Origin: Citrus sinensis
Lineage: Eukaryota > Streptophyta > Magnoliopsida > Sapindales > Rutaceae
Assembly: GCF_022201045.2 (NCBI RefSeq)
Contig: NC_068560.1
Coordinates: 6,046,001-6,110,000 of the forward strand
DNA length: 64,000 nt
Reading direction: 5' to 3'
Both the position numbers and the translations under genes were made by a program. The notes under the pieces were generated by a model. The model was not told the DNA's origin. It saw nothing but the letters and a program-made list of their open reading frames with translations, and made no database searches. Below, piece after piece: positions 10,496 through 22,406 of this stretch (position 1 is its first letter; every line of letters begins with the position of its first letter).

Positions 10496-11373
10496 TAGGG
10501 ATGGCAATGGGCACCGCCCGCAGCGGGTTTGCCATTACCAAACCCAAACCCGCACAAAATTTAAATTACTAAACCCACCCGCAGCCCGCAGCGGGTTTTA
10601 ATTTTTTTAAAAAAACCCACCCGCAGCGGGTTTTAACAATTACCAAACCCGCAATGGTATCCGGCGGATTTTTTGCGGGTTTCCGTATTTAAAATCACAA
10701 ATATTTAATATATAAATTTATAATAATAACCTCAAATTCCATATAACATATTCAATTTTATATTTAAACAATGTAAATGAAAAATTAAAATTTCCACATC
10801 AATTCAACACAAATTCTCAAATTTAAGTATAAATTATACAAATCTATTTAAAAAACACAAACTAATATCTAAAAATAATAATTACATTTCATATTATCAT
10901 TTAAAACAAGATCAAAGAGAATATATTTATTTTGTTCACCACCATAAGCACCCATCTAACACAATGCCTAAAATAATAATTAAGATTAATATTTTCAAAT
11001 ACTAATTCGAATGGAAATGCCTTTAGTTTTCTTTAGTTTATGACTTTAGAATAAGAGATGAGCCATATACACACATACACAACTTTGAACATTTGGCTAT
11101 TTGGTAATTTGATTAATTACATTATTTTCTTTATATATTTTTATATTTAAATTAAATTAAAAATATTTGAAAAAAATTATTGCGGGTTTGGTGGATATCC
11201 ATGCGGGTATCCACCGGGTATAAGGTTAATACCAAACCCACCCGCATCCATATGCGGGTTTTAATTTATAATACTAAACCCGCCCGCAACGGATAAAATT
11301 ACCCGCAACGGGCGGATTTTGGCGGGTGGGTTTGGACGGGTTTGCGGGTTTGCGGGTACAATTGCCATCCCTA
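10496..11373. mobile_element. hAT-type non-autonomous element (MITE), 878 bp
   Basis: It begins TAGGGATGGCAA and ends TTGCCATCCCTA, a perfect 12-bp terminal inverted repeat. Perfect 8-bp target duplications GAAGCGAG flank it (10488-10495 and 11374-11381). Subterminal regions on both sides are packed with CCCGC/GCGGGTTT motifs in both orientations, as in hAT elements. The interior is AT-rich with no transposase. Confidence 0.93.
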
Positions 11374-11381
11374 GAAGCGAG

Positions 11382-12199
11382 GCAATTGAATTCCCTTTTC
11401 AGATTTTAAGTCGGTGGACAAAAGCGAAGTATGGCCCCTATTACAAAAGCAAAGCATTATTCACGTACCAAGTAGACACACGGAGACGAACACAGAGAAG
11501 CCGCCGAGAGCAATTGAAGAGCAGCGGTCACGGGTTTTGTCTACTCTGTTATTCACTACTCAATTATGTATAATTAATTTTTTAACTAGCGTTAATGATA
11601 AAGTCTTGTTCAATGAAATAATTTATTTTTATTTAATTAAATTCCTACACGTGGATTTTAATGTTTGTAGTTCTTATTTAATACCATGAGTTGGATGTTC
11701 TTAAATTTTTTGCCAATATTGTCATGTATTATTGATTGTTAGCATGGATTTATAAAAATTATATATGATTATCTTTGATTCTATACCTTTCATAAAATTG
11801 TTTACACTGAGTGTTTGTAAAAATTTTGACTCTTTATTATATAATATGTTTATATGGAATATTTAGATATCATACTATTAAGTAGAAAAAGAACATACAT
11901 AAGATTATTTTTAATTAGACTTAACTGAGAATTTATAATTGTAAAGTTGAGTTGATAATTACATAGATTAATTTTGAGTTGACTAGAAAATTGAGAATTG
12001 ATTAGTAATTAGATAATTGTTGAGTTAAATTGTGGTAGATTCTGAAACAATGGTAAATTCAATCTCTTTAATTCTCGTGTTAATTTCCTCACTTTTAATT
12101 TTACTTACATCTTTAGTTTAAATTTCTCCGAATTAAATTTCTCCAAATAAGAAATTTTCTTTCCAACTAGGATATACTTATAATTAGCTTAAATTAGAT
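11382..12199. other. Unassigned sequence, probably including LTR remnant of an Athila-like element
   Basis: The first 200 bp after the hAT element are less AT-rich but contain no recognisable gene. From about 11930 onward the sequence probably belongs to the degenerate LTR whose end is at about 12311, but its start could not be placed. Confidence 0.35.
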
Positions 12200-12345
12200 T
12201 TAACTTTCCTAAAAATTGATAGTCCCTGTGGGTTTAACCTCATTATTCCTAGTTTATCCCATAATAGACTCGTGCACTTGCTAGTATATTAAAATTTACA
12301 CAATAAATTTTTGGTGTCATTGCCAGGGATTGTATTGGAAAGTTT
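12200..12345 (+). repeat. 3' end of a degenerate Athila-like LTR plus primer-binding site
   Basis: The phrases AGTCCCTGTGGGTT and CTCGTGCACTTGC, followed by TTTTTGGTGTCATTGCCAGGGA (primer site 12312-12329), match the usual end of Athila-type LTRs. There the PBS reads TGGCGCCGTTGCCGGGGA, complementary to tRNA-Asp. Several transitions show age. No gag follows; the sequence passes into a minus-strand copia fragment. Confidence 0.6.
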
Positions 12346-12394
12346 TTATTTGATTTGGATTGTACTCAACCTCTATGGTAGATAATGTAACTAT

Positions 12395-12790
12395 AGACTA
12401 TAACATTAACTTCCAACGTACTGGCTCTCCAATAAGAATAAATATATATTCAGTGGTTGATTGCCATTTATCCAAATCATAGGGATAGTCATAATCAACA
12501 TACCCAATTATAACTTGACCAAGTGAATTTTGTTCAAATCACCAGTATGGTTAGAATCAACATACTCAATCATACCTTGACCAAGTGAATCACTCCACTC
12601 AAACAATAAACCAACATCTATGGTCTTCAGATTGTACCACAGAATTCATTTCGTAGCTTAGCCAACGTCCTTTATTAGAATTGTACATATACCTACCCAC
12701 CATACTAATTGCTTATGAAATGTCAGATTTAGTACGTATCATTACTTATATTAAGTTACCCACAACATTTGAATATGGAACTTGCATTGC
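12395..12790 (-). pseudogene. Ty1/copia pol fragment (RT-RNase H linker and RNase H), degraded
   Basis: Minus-strand reading gives NVVGNLI, a degraded 'TRPDI' (RTKSDIS), SMVGRYM and then GYVDYDYPYDLDKWQSTTEY with IFLL. This corresponds to the copia block after RT ending in the RNase H start (GYVDSDYAGD-type motif). Multiple stops make it non-functional. It lies directly against the Athila-like primer site, so one inserted next to or into the other. Confidence 0.7.
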
Positions 12791-12799
12791 TGGTAAATT

Positions 12800-13190
12800 T
12801 TAATTTGAAGATGTAAATTAAAAAAAATAAAAATGAAAATCTCATAAAGTCCAATAACATCGGCTAAAGGTGGAAAATAGGGAAAAGCAAAATGTCAAAT
12901 GGTCAAAACTTCCAGTCTAGGACTGTGACTGAAGCGATGGCTACGTAACACTGAACTACCAGCTGAGAAATTTCTTCTTCATTTTCTGTGCATTTACGTT
13001 TTTATTATTATTTAATTTATGTGAATCTGCTTACAAGAAGTGGGCTCCATCTTCAATCCATTGACTAAGAAGAAATTAGTAGGAAAAAAACAAGTTGACT
13101 TATCTGATCAATACGCACTCTCTCTTAATCTTTTATATCTGCTTAAGGTTACTTTTCCATTCGGCAACGAAAAACGATCTCTTCCTCTTT
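12800..13190. other. Intergenic DNA, nothing recognised
   Basis: AT-rich with no repeat boundary or coding region that I can support. Confidence 0.35.
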
Positions 13191-13197
13191 CAATGAG

Positions 13198-14400
13198 ATG
13201 CTGCAGCCACCGCCAAACGACGTCGAAGCAGGCACCATAAATGCTATCAGCCGATGGACGCGGGGGCAGAAGCCGGCGGCACCCAAATCCAGAGTAATTA
13301 GCTATACTAATCTGCTTCACGATGTAGATTTATGGGCTTGCAATGCTGGTGTCTTTATGATTTTGTTCAGCCAGATCTAGTTCTTCAATTTGCTTGGGTT
13401 CAGCCAAAACTGTCTGAACAAATGGATTCAGCTCTGAACTTATTTTTTGTTGAGCACTGAACAAAAATAATCCCGGACAATTAACATAATTTAGTGGTCC
13501 ATAAAAAATCAGCTTAGTATTGAATTGATGTCCAAAGCATATGGGAAAAATATATTATAGAATGATAGTACTTGAGTTAGTTTAATATTTTAATGTTATT
13601 TGAAATTTGGATCAATTTAAATTTATTATAATTCATCTTAATTGAGTAGGGATCGGACCAGTATTTAATAAGAAATAGGCTTATTATCTTAGTTTTATTA
13701 ATAATATTTTATATTATTCTTATTTAGGGTTCATCTCCATTGTTAATTTGACGTTTTCTGTCTTTGAGAGCTATCATTTTCTTGTGCATTCTAGACATAT
13801 ACTAAAATGAATTCTAGTATTGCTTCTGCTTTGCATTGAAAAACTGTCTTTCTTTACTTAATTTTGTGAATCTAATGATCTTGTTAGATATAGGATTAAA
13901 AAAAGAAAAAAAATGTGTGAATCCCATGATTACCCGCATTAAAGAAAGTTGGTTATTTGTACGAAAATTGAATGTTAACCTGTACATACCATTCTGTTGA
14001 TTCTTGGTTGGAAAGGATTCTTCCAGTGATGAAGACGCTCGAGAATTAATTCTAAGCCGCTGACTTGAAGATGTAAGTCCACGAATTTGAAAAAACATTG
14101 AATCATCTTTGTGCTGATAAATTTATCAACTTGCAGAAACCTATAAACCCAGATTTATGGTTTATTTCATGTTGTATTGCTTAATTAGATTGATCCCTGC
14201 CACCGCTACGGCAACAATCTTCATCTATATTATGATGTCTGGATTACAAGCGAAAGCAAACAACCTTTCTTCAACTGGTAAAGACGAAAATATTTATACC
14301 CCTTTTCTTTCTTCATATAAGGAACGCCTTTCAATTTGTTCCTTCTTGTTATCATTTCTAAATTAACTTAATTTGTGAAAATGAAGGTTGTATGATGGAG
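13198..14400 (+). pseudogene. Possible exons of an unidentified gene
   Basis: I do not recognise this gene. An ATG at 13198 opens 32 codons of low-complexity hydrophilic sequence (MLQPPPNDVEAG...) that could splice at GTAATT near 13290. A second possible exon near 14022-14075 ends at a good donor (GAT|GTAAGT) but contains an in-frame TGA, reading SDEDARELILSR then stop. A third segment near 14135-14280 follows a CTTGCAG acceptor. A stretch reading LYDGDGKEVNLEQC lies near 14390. The stop suggests a decayed gene; transcript evidence would be needed to call exons. Confidence 0.25.
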
Positions 14401-15300
14401 ATGGAAAAGAAGTAAATCTTGAGCAATGTCCAAGGACTGATCGACAACATCAAGTAAATAGAATATTTTTAGTCTTAGAACCGTTTCTTGACTAAACGTA
14501 GTACTACCAAATGAAAATTATCAAACTAGTGTTGGTCTTTCTTTTTAGTTAGTTGAGTTTTTGCGATTCGCTATGAAATCGCTGTTGAGTATCATATATG
14601 CAGCATTTTGTATTTAAATACTATACAAGTAATGCCGAAAAAACTTATTTTTCTTGTAGTGGAAGTTCTTAATTGTGCCAACACGTTGAAGCATTTAATG
14701 GAAAATTGAACTTCACATTGTATCTGGTTCCAAATGCAGCAATGAAATATAAATTTATCTCTTTTACAAGACATTATCTTAGTTTTCAACATCTAATTAC
14801 AGTAACAATTATTTTCTCCTCCTTGAGTAGGTTGATTTAGAGTGGATCTTTCTGATCGCCAACTTTGTCCTGGAGCTTCCATCTGCTGCTTTTGACCAAC
14901 TTTCTTCTGTGCAAGAACAATTCACACACTCTCACAAATCACTCTTAGAAGCTATGTTTTGCTTCTTATTCTTTTTTTCTTCTTCTTACTTGATGCATAC
15001 AACACAAATGACATAGGTATTTATAGTGAATGAAACACAAACATATTCATAACAATACACATAAACTAACATGTTCCACCAACCTTTTATCATAGCACCA
15101 CTTCACCTAACATGTTTCAAAGAAATCCTTTAATGGCATCCAAAGTGTAAAAATAATCTTCACTCAATTAGATGTTTCATGAATATTACATGGTAGGACC
15201 ATGATGATGAAGCATGATAAAGGGCCATGTGCAATTCAACACCTGATTCCACTTAAATAAATTATTTGTGTAAAATAAGTTTATTGTTTTGAACAAATAT
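14401..15300. other. AT-rich DNA, nothing recognised
   Basis: No coding region or clear repeat ends. It could be intron or 3' sequence of the unidentified gene to the left. Confidence 0.3.
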
Positions 15301-15393
15301 CATTTGCAACTTTGTTTATATGCATTGTAGAGCTCATTCGTAAAGGTCGAAAGGATAAGGTTACATGGGAATGGAAGGCTACATTGCCTTCCA

Positions 15394-15606
15394 TTGCCAT
15401 CGTTATATTATCCATTGGGAAGCCACAAACCTTTCGGTAGCTTTAAGGATATTTTTGGACTAGTATGTGCTCTCTGTCAGTGTGCTGTTACCACATTTAA
15501 TTACGATTTTTGTGGTGCACATGCTGATAATCCTATTAAAATATCTGTTTGGCCTATCATTTTTGCCTTTGGTCTATTATGTTCCAAGTTTCTAGGGAAT
15601 CAATAG
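15394..15606 (+). CDS. Short hydrophobic ORF, possible exon of unknown gene
   Basis: A 70-codon frame with a hydrophobic stretch (KISVWPIIFAFGLLCSKFL) that could be a membrane helix. The sequence just upstream (15330-15400, reading ELIRKGRKDKVTWEWKATLP) also looks protein-like but in another frame. It is not recognised. It lies 100 bp left of the young gypsy insertion at 15705. It may be a fragment of a gene disrupted by decay. Confidence 0.25.
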   Translation: MPSLYYPLGSHKPFGSFKDIFGLVCALCQCAVTTFNYDFCGAHADNPIKISVWPIIFAFGLLCSKFLGNQ

Positions 15607-15704
15607 AGGACGACCTTTGATCAGTAGAGATGAAGAGATACTTTTATCATGTTCTTACAAGAAATTTGAATGCCATTTGGCATTTGCGCATATATTGTGC
15701 ATAA

Positions 15705-16160
15705 TGTTGCAGACCGCCCAATTCGCTAGCCCAATTGCCCACAATTTCGGGCTAGAGAGCCAACACAAGGCCAAGAGTGCTAGCTTGGCCCAATTCCGGA
15801 AGGTTCTAGGCAACTCTAGCACATGTGAACATGTAAATATTCTAGAATACTTTATACAATTCCAGCACATGCAAATAGCTAGGAAATTGTAAAATACTCT
15901 AGAGTTTGACCAAGTTTGGCAAAGTTAGGTGAAGTTAGGTGAAGTTAGGCAAAGTTAGGCAAAGCCTCCCCTATAAATATGGGATGGCATTAAGCATTTG
16001 TATCCAACAAGCATTGTAATCTCTCTTTGTGCAATACAAGTTTCTTTGGCTCAATTGCTCTCTTCTCTTGTTCGAGAATCTCTAGGCTTACTTAGCAACA
16101 TTCGGCAAAGTTGTCTAAGTGCCGCACGGATTAGCTGCGCAAAACACTCATCCCGTGACA
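15705..16160 (+). repeat. 5' LTR of young chromodomain gypsy element
   Basis: It starts TGTTGCAGACC and ends CCCGTGACA. A TATA box (TATAAATA, 15972-15979) is preceded by five near-perfect 10-bp repeats of the form G(C/T)(A/G)AAGTTAG (15918-15964), a likely upstream promoter element. Confidence 0.95.
15918..15964 (+). promoter_or_regulatory. 10-bp direct repeats just upstream of the LTR TATA box
   Basis: Units GCAAAGTTAG, GTGAAGTTAG, GTGAAGTTAG, GCAAAGTTAG and GCAAAGCC run head to tail immediately before TATAAATA. The same array is in the 3' LTR (about 21100-21146). The spacing of one helical turn suggests a protein-binding array; the function is inferred. Confidence 0.5.
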
Positions 16161-16162
16161 AG

Positions 16163-16174
16163 TGGTATCAGAGC
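16163..16174 (+). other. Primer-binding site, tRNA-iMet type
   Basis: TGGTATCAGAGC lies two bases after the 5' LTR and matches the 3' end complement of plant initiator methionine tRNA, as in most chromodomain gypsy elements. Confidence 0.9.
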
Positions 16175-16210
16175 TAAGGTTTGCACGCACGCAAATTAGC
16201 TCACGAAGCA

Positions 16211-19200
16211 ATGGCCAACCCTTCGAACGTAGCACAAGAGGGTGTTGTTGGTGTGGATGTTCCACAGGAACCAAGCCGTGGCCGAGAGGGAGAACGCGCC
16301 CAAGGCAAGACTCGCGGCAAGTCCAAGGCCCTATCCGTGGATGCGTTGGAGCCTCGTGTAGGCACTCTCGAAATAGCATTGTCCGCCGCTCAAGATAGCC
16401 TCGTGGGATTGGAGGAAAGAGTGGATGGTCTCGAGGGAGAATACGCCGAGTTCACGGTGGCCACAAAAGCTCTCATCCATGAGCAAGCGAACATTCTCCG
16501 AGGTGAGTTTCGTTCTTTCTATGATGAGTTGTTCAAACTTCGTAGTTTTGTTCAGGACGAACTACGTACTGTCCGTGCGGAAGTGGATGAAGTCCGCTCG
16601 GATTGGGCATGGCACAAGCGCACACTCTCCACAAGTCCAGCTTCCGCAAACTCGAGTGATGCGCGCCGCATTGACGTGCCAAAGCCTGACACCTACGATG
16701 GCACACGCAATGCCACCATCGTGGACAATTTCCTCTTTGGGCTGGATCAATACTTCGATGCCATGGGTGTCCGAGATGAGGCATCGAAAGTGGGCACTGC
16801 ACCCACCTATCTTAGAGGCGCTGCACAACTATGGTGGCGTCGCAAGCATGGCGAGATGGGCAAGGGCATTTGCGCCATCGACACTTGGGCCGACTTCAAG
16901 CAAGAACTCCGAAAGCAGTTCGCCCCAAGCAATGCGGAGAAGGAAGCGCGAGTGCGTTTACGTCGCCTCAAGCAATCGGGTAGTATTCGGGACTACATCA
17001 ACGAGTTCACTACCCTCATGTTGGAGATAAGCGACATGTCCGACAAGGATTCACTCTTCTACTTCCAAGATGGCCTCAAGGATTGGGCCAAGACCGAGCT
17101 TGATAGGCGTGGTGTTCAAACACTTGACGACGCCATTGCCGTTGCGGAGTCGCTCACCGAATACTCTACCCAATCCAAGGACAAAAAGGCCAACCAAGGC
17201 AAAGGCGGGGGAGAGAGTCGCAAGGACAAGGGCAACAACCGCAAAGATTGGGGGCAGAAAAAGCCGCCTAGCAACAAGAGTTGGCAAGGAAAAACGGAGG
17301 GCAAGAAGGAGGCGCCAAAGTCGCGAAGCCCATGCTTCATATGCAATAGTCCTCATTGGGTACGCGACTGTCCGGAGAAGAGGTCGCTTAATGCTCTTGC
17401 TGCCCAACTCAAGAGCAACCCCGCAATGTCCACGGAGGAACCCCAACTCAGCATGGGTTCTCTCCAACGCCTCGGTGCACTCAATCGCCAACAGCCCGCA
17501 CTCGTCAAGAAAGGGCTCATGTATGTAAGCGCAAAGGTAAACGGTCAGTCCGTTCGCGTGCTGCTAGACACGGGAGCAACACACAATTTCGTGTCCGTAG
17601 ACGAGGCCAAGCGCTTAGGCCTCAAGGCCACCAAGGAAGGAGGCACAATGAAGGCTGTGAACTCACCCGCCAAGCCAATTGCGGGAATCGCACAAGGCGT
17701 GCACATCACACTTGGTACGTGGAGTGGAAAGCTTGACTTCTCCATCGTGCCCATGGACGACTTCAAGATGGTCCTCGGCATGGAATTCTTCGACCAAGTC
17801 CATGCCTTCCCACTGCCCGCTACAAACTCCCTAAGCATCCTCGACGAGAGTAAAGCATGCATGGTACCCACGGAGCGAGGCAAGTCCGAGGAGAAGACAC
17901 TCTCCGCCATGCAATTCAAAAGGGCTTTCAAGAAGGACCCAAGCTTCTTGGTCTCCATTCGGGAACTAAATGAGGAAGGAAATAACGGAACGTCGCCAAG
18001 CCAAGTCCCTCCACGAATTCAAGCCGTCCTCGAAGATTACAAGGATGTGATGCCTCCAGAACTTCCGAAGAAGCTCCCACCTCCGCGAGAGGTAGATCAT
18101 GCGATCGAGCTGGAACAAGGCGCGAAGCCAACAGCCTTGGCGCCCTACCGCATGGCACCACTCGAATTAGAGGAGTTGCGGAGACAACTCAAAGACTTGC
18201 TGGACGCAGGCTACATTCGCCCCTCAAAGGCCCCATTCGGTGCACCCGTGCTCTTCCAAAAGAAAAAAGATGGATCGCTACGGATGTGCATCGACTATAG
18301 AGCGCTCAACAAGATCACTATCAAGAACAAGTATCCAATTCCCTTGATTGCGGACTTGTTCGACCAGCTTGGCAAAGCGCGGTACTTCACCAAACTTGAC
18401 TTGCGCTCCGGGTATTATCAGGTGCGCATCGCCAAAGGAGACGAACCGAAGACAGCGTGCACAATAAGGTACGGGTCTTTCAAATTCCTTGTGATGCCTT
18501 TTGGCCTTACTAATGCACCCGCCACATTTTGCACACTCATGAACAAGGTACTCCAACCATTCCTCGACCGCTTTGTGGTCGTGTACTTGGACGACATTGT
18601 GGTGTATAGTACCACACTCGAGGATCATGCCCAACACTTGCAACAAGTCCTCCAAGTACTTCGAGACAATGAGCTCTTCCTCAAACTAGAGAAGTGCTCG
18701 TTTTCCCAACAAGAGGTGGAGTTCCTTGGCCACAAGATTGCGGGCGGGAAGATCATGATGGAGAATGACAAAGTAAAGGCCATCCTCGATTGGGAGCCTC
18801 CCTCGAAAGTACCCGAGCTTCGCTCATTCCTTGGGCTGGTGAATTACTATCGCCGCTTCATTAAGGGCTACTCAGCCAAGGCGGCACCCTTGACGGATAT
18901 GCTCAAGAAAAACAGAACGTGGCATTGGTCCGAAGAGTGTCAACGTGCATTCGAGGAGTTGAAGAAGGCAATTTCGGAGGAACCAGTCCTCGCTCTTCCG
19001 GACCACACCAAGCCTTTCGAAGTTCAAACGGATGCCTCAGATTTCGCCATAGGTGGAGTCCTTATGCAAGAAGGCCACCCAATAGCGTTCGAGAGTCGAA
19101 AGCTAAATGACACGGAACGCCGCTACACGGTGCAAGAAAAGGAGATGACAGCCATCATCCATTGTCTAAGAGTGTGGCGACATTACTTGCTTGGCTCACA

Positions 19201-20815
19201 CTTCACGATCATGACGGACAACGTGGCGACAAGCTACTTTCAAACTCAAAAGAAGTTGAGTCCGAAGCAAGCACGGTGGCAAGATTTCCTTGCGGAATTC
19301 GACTATCGGCTAGAGTACAAACCGGGGAAAGCCAATGTTGTTGCGGACGCTCTAAGCCGCAAGGCGGAATTGGCAACACTTAGCATGAGCCAACCGAAGT
19401 CCGACCTTGTCTCACGCATCAAGGAAGGCCTCCAACAAGATCCGCTAGCAAAGGATTTGCTGGAGAAGGTGCTCGAAGGAAAGACAAGGCGGTTTTGGCA
19501 AGAGGAAGGCATCCTCCTCACCAAGGGAGATCGGCTGTTCGTGCCAAGGTGGGGAAACTTGCGGAAGGAAGTAATCAAGGAGTGCCACGACTCTAAGTGG
19601 GCTGGTCACCCAGGAATCGAGCGCACCACCGCACTAGTTCAAGCCTCGTATTTTTGGCCGCACATGAGGGACGACATCGAGGCATATGTGCGAACTTGTC
19701 TTGTGTGCCAACAAGACAAGGTGGATCATCAACTTCCAGCGGGATTGTTAGAGCCACTACCACTAGCAACAAGGCCATGGGAGAGTGTCTCCATGGACTT
19801 CATCACATCACTACCCAAGTCCGAAGGTTGCGGTAGCATCATGGTCGTTGTCGACCGATACAGCAAGTATGCTACATTCATTGCTGCACCCGTCGATTGC
19901 AAAGCGGACGAGGCAGCCCGCCTATTCGTCAAGCACATTGTGAAGCTTTGGGGAGTTCCGAAGAGCATTGTGAGCGACCGAGACCCTCGGTTTACTGGGC
20001 GGTTTTGGACGAAGCTCTTTAAGATGTTGGGGACCGATCTCAAGTTCTCGACAAGTTTCCACCCACAAACGGATGGGCAAACCGAGCGCATTAATGGCCT
20101 CCTCGAGATGTACCTGAGGCATTATGTGAGCGCTCACCAGCAGGATTGGGCGAAGCTACTCGACATCGCCCAATTTTCTTATAATTTGCAGCGAAGCGAG
20201 GCTACAGGCAAGAGTCCGTTCGAGATCATCATGGGATTCCAGCCCATGACCCCCAATGCCATAGCCTCGACTTACGGAGGGAAAAGCCCCGCGGCACACA
20301 AGCTCGCCCGCGAATGGCATGAGGAAGTGGACATCACGCGAGCCTATCTCGACAAAGCCGCGAGGAAAATGAAGAAATGGGCTGATACAAGGAGACGGCA
20401 TGTTGAGTACAAGGAAGGAGATCAAGTCATGATCAAGCTCCTACCCCAACAATTCAAGACTTTGAGGAAAGTTCACAAGGGGTTAGTGAGGCGCTGCGAG
20501 GGACCCTTCCGAGTTGTTCGACGTGTAGGCAACGTTTCGTATCAACTCCAACTTCCGCCAAGACTCAAGATCCATCCGGTCTTCCATGTGAGCCTTCTCA
20601 AGCCACATCATGAAGACATGGGAGAACCAAGTCGCGGAGAATCAAGGCGCGCGCCAACTGCCGTTGTCACCGCGTTCGACAAAGATGTGGACTACATCAT
20701 TGCGGACCGAACGGTTTCGAGGAGGGGCGTGCCAGCACATAGCGAGTACTTGGTGAAGTGGAAAAACCTCCCCGAGAGCGAAGCCACTTGGGAACGGGAA
20801 GATGATTTGTGGTAA
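16211..20815 (+). CDS. gag-pol: gag-pol polyprotein of chromodomain gypsy element, 1534 aa
   Basis: The start MANPSNV at 16211 is preferred over the upstream ATG at 16181, which lies only 7 bp past the primer site. Order: gag with a coiled-coil N-terminus; zinc knuckle [13 protein letters not shown] (about residue 374, CX2CX3HX4C, one residue shorter than canonical); protease [10 protein letters not shown] (about 451); RT with [20 protein letters not shown] and YLDD (about 790); RNase H; integrase with the HHCC region (19587-19710) and D,D,E motifs [16 protein letters not shown] and DGQTERIN; C-terminal chromodomain ([16 protein letters not shown]). The frame is otherwise uninterrupted. TAA at 20813-20815 is probably premature: the same frame stays open for 19 further codons to TAG at 20873-20875, just before the polypurine tract. 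Confidence 0.95.
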   Translation: MANPSNVAQEGVVGVDVPQEPSRGREGERAQGKTRGKSKALSVDALEPRVGTLEIALSAAQDSLVGLEERVDGLEGEYAEFTVATKALIHEQANILRGEFRSFYDELFKLRSFVQDELRTVRAEVDEVRSDWAWHKRTLSTSPASANSSDARRIDVPKPDTYDGTRNATIVDNFLFGLDQYFDAMGVRDEASKVGTAPTYLRGAAQLWWRRKHGEMGKGICAIDTWADFKQELRKQFAPSNAEKEARVRLRRLKQSGSIRDYINEFTTLMLEISDMSDKDSLFYFQDGLKDWAKTELDRRGVQTLDDAIAVAESLTEYSTQSKDKKANQGKGGGESRKDKGNNRKDWGQKKPPSNKSWQGKTEGKKEAPKSRSPCFICNSPHWVRDCPEKRSLNALAAQLKSNPAMSTEEPQLSMGSLQRLGALNRQQPALVKKGLMYVSAKVNGQSVRVLLDTGATHNFVSVDEAKRLGLKATKEGGTMKAVNSPAKPIAGIAQGVHITLGTWSGKLDFSIVPMDDFKMVLGMEFFDQVHAFPLPATNSLSILDESKACMVPTERGKSEEKTLSAMQFKRAFKKDPSFLVSIRELNEEGNNGTSPSQVPPRIQAVLEDYKDVMPPELPKKLPPPREVDHAIELEQGAKPTALAPYRMAPLELEELRRQLKDLLDAGYIRPSKAPFGAPVLFQKKKDGSLRMCIDYRALNKITIKNKYPIPLIADLFDQLGKARYFTKLDLRSGYYQVRIAKGDEPKTACTIRYGSFKFLVMPFGLTNAPATFCTLMNKVLQPFLDRFVVVYLDDIVVYSTTLEDHAQHLQQVLQVLRDNELFLKLEKCSFSQQEVEFLGHKIAGGKIMMENDKVKAILDWEPPSKVPELRSFLGLVNYYRRFIKGYSAKAAPLTDMLKKNRTWHWSEECQRAFEELKKAISEEPVLALPDHTKPFEVQTDASDFAIGGVLMQEGHPIAFESRKLNDTERRYTVQEKEMTAIIHCLRVWRHYLLGSHFTIMTDNVATSYFQTQKKLSPKQARWQDFLAEFDYRLEYKPGKANVVADALSRKAELATLSMSQPKSDLVSRIKEGLQQDPLAKDLLEKVLEGKTRRFWQEEGILLTKGDRLFVPRWGNLRKEVIKECHDSKWAGHPGIERTTALVQASYFWPHMRDDIEAYVRTCLVCQQDKVDHQLPAGLLEPLPLATRPWESVSMDFITSLPKSEGCGSIMVVVDRYSKYATFIAAPVDCKADEAARLFVKHIVKLWGVPKSIVSDRDPRFTGRFWTKLFKMLGTDLKFSTSFHPQTDGQTERINGLLEMYLRHYVSAHQQDWAKLLDIAQFSYNLQRSEATGKSPFEIIMGFQPMTPNAIASTYGGKSPAAHKLAREWHEEVDITRAYLDKAARKMKKWADTRRRHVEYKEGDQVMIKLLPQQFKTLRKVHKGLVRRCEGPFRVVRRVGNVSYQLQLPPRLKIHPVFHVSLLKPHHEDMGEPSRGESRRAPTAVVTAFDKDVDYIIADRTVSRRGVPAHSEYLVKWKNLPESEATWEREDDLW

Positions 20816-20886
20816 TTCGCTGAGCACATCCAGCACTTCAAGCACGAGAGCGCGACGAGGACGCCGCGAGCTTAGGTGGGGGAGGA

Positions 20887-21342
20887 TGTTGCGGACCGCC
20901 CAATTCGCTAGCCCAATTGCCCACAATTTCGGGCTAGAGAGCCAACACAAGGCCAAGAGTGCTAGCTTGGCCCAATTCCGGAAGGTTCTAGGCAACTCTA
21001 GCACATGTGAACATGTAAATATTCTAGAATACTTTATACAATTCCAGCACATGCAAATAGCTAGGAAATTGTAAAATACTCTAGAGTTTGACCAAGTTTG
21101 GCAAAGTTAGGTGAAGTTAGGTGAAGTTAGGCAAAGTTAGGCAAAGCCTCCCCTATAAATATGGGATGGCATTAAGCATTTGTATCCAACAAGCATTGTA
21201 ATCTCTCTTTGTGCAATACAAGTTTCTTTGGCTCAATTGCTCTCTTCTCTTGTTCGAGAATCTCTAGGCTTACTTAGCAACATTCGGCAAAGTTGTCTAA
21301 GTGCCGCACGGATTAGCTGCGCAAAACACTCATCCCGTGACA
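20887..21342 (+). repeat. 3' LTR of young chromodomain gypsy element
   Basis: Identical to the 5' LTR except for G at 20893. It carries the same TATA box (21154-21161) and 10-bp repeat array. Confidence 0.95.
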
Positions 21343-21829
21343 ATAAGCTATCTTTCCTTTCTTTTTCTTTGGTGTGTACAGAACAACTTTGTAGACTATA
21401 AACAAAAAATCGTAATACTTTCGATTATGTAAGATCGGTAGCCTCAATCCTAGACCTCGATGAAATAAGAGTCTATTTTTCTCAAGTACGGATATTTTTA
21501 CCCCATGTAAATCCACTCCACTTTTAAAAATTATTTATAATAAGATCTCATCAATTTTAATAAATATATGTTCTGGTATGTAATAGTTTAGGTACTTGAT
21601 TTTGTATCTTTTAATCCAAAATTTTTAAATGAAATCTAATAATTTTTAATACTTTACATGTGAATTACATAAATTTGACAGTTCAATAATTTATGAGTAT
21701 TGTACCATAAAGACATTATGTTAGTTTAATCAAACATTAATAAATAGTCAAATATAAAAACTAACGTAATTTTTAATTAAGATTGATTTAAATTAATAAT
21801 TCTCTAAAATTCTTCTTTATTTTAAATTT
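21343..21829. other. AT-rich intergenic DNA right of the gypsy element
   Basis: No gene or repeat boundary recognised apart from the target duplication ATAA at its left edge. Confidence 0.35.
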
Positions 21830-22373
21830 AGGGTAAATGTTCATTTAATCTCTACATTTTGGTTTAAGTGTTCGTTTATTCCCTCTATATATATATATAT
21901 AAACTCAAAACCTCTATAGCTAAATGTGTTACATTCTTATCCTTACTTTTTCTTTCCTTTTAACCCTTAGCAACAATATTCTTGACATTCGTTAATTTAT
22001 CTATAAAAAAGTTAATTTGTAAATTAATCAATAATTATCAATGTGAAAGAATTGGCACTTTTTGTACCAGTGCAATAATCTTGACAATAATTATCTATAA
22101 ATAAATTAATATTAGCCAACTAAATTAATGTTTAATATTCTTACAATAATCTTACTAATAATTACTTTATTAAAAATTAAATTATGAAACTAATTCTAAA
22201 AGTAAAATAATACAAAGACATTTGTGTAAATGTTTATGTTAATTTTAAGGTTAATTGATAAATTATCATTTTTTTCATTTCATCAAGATCAATAATATTG
22301 TTGTAAGGGTATTATTGTAAAATAAAAGAAAAAATAAGGGTAAGAGTGTAACATATTTGACAGAAAGGTGTCT

Positions 22374-22406
<33 letters not shown>

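Larger units (their letters stand above)
15705..21342 (+). mobile_element. Complete young chromodomain Ty3/gypsy element (Galadriel/Reina-like), 5638 bp
   Basis: Two 456-bp direct LTRs (15705-16160, 20887-21342), each TG...CA, enclose one long gag-pol frame. The LTRs differ by a single base (A at 15711, G at 20893). The primer site TGGTATCAGAGC (16163-16174) fits initiator tRNA-Met. The polypurine tract GGTGGGGGAGGA (20875-20886) precedes the 3' LTR. A 4-bp duplication ATAA flanks the element (15701-15704, 21343-21346). Lineage placement rests on the chromodomain, the tRNA-Met primer, the short LTR and the CX2CX3HX4C zinc knuckle, and is an inference. Confidence 0.95.

Noticed and set aside
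16425..17528. Frames of 150-201 codons overlapping gag of the young chromodomain element
   Set aside because: Out-of-frame shadows of the intact gag-pol frame.
15705..21342. 5-bp target duplication for the young chromodomain element
   Set aside because: Only 4 bp (ATAA) match exactly; the fifth base differs on both possible sides, so 4 bp is reported.
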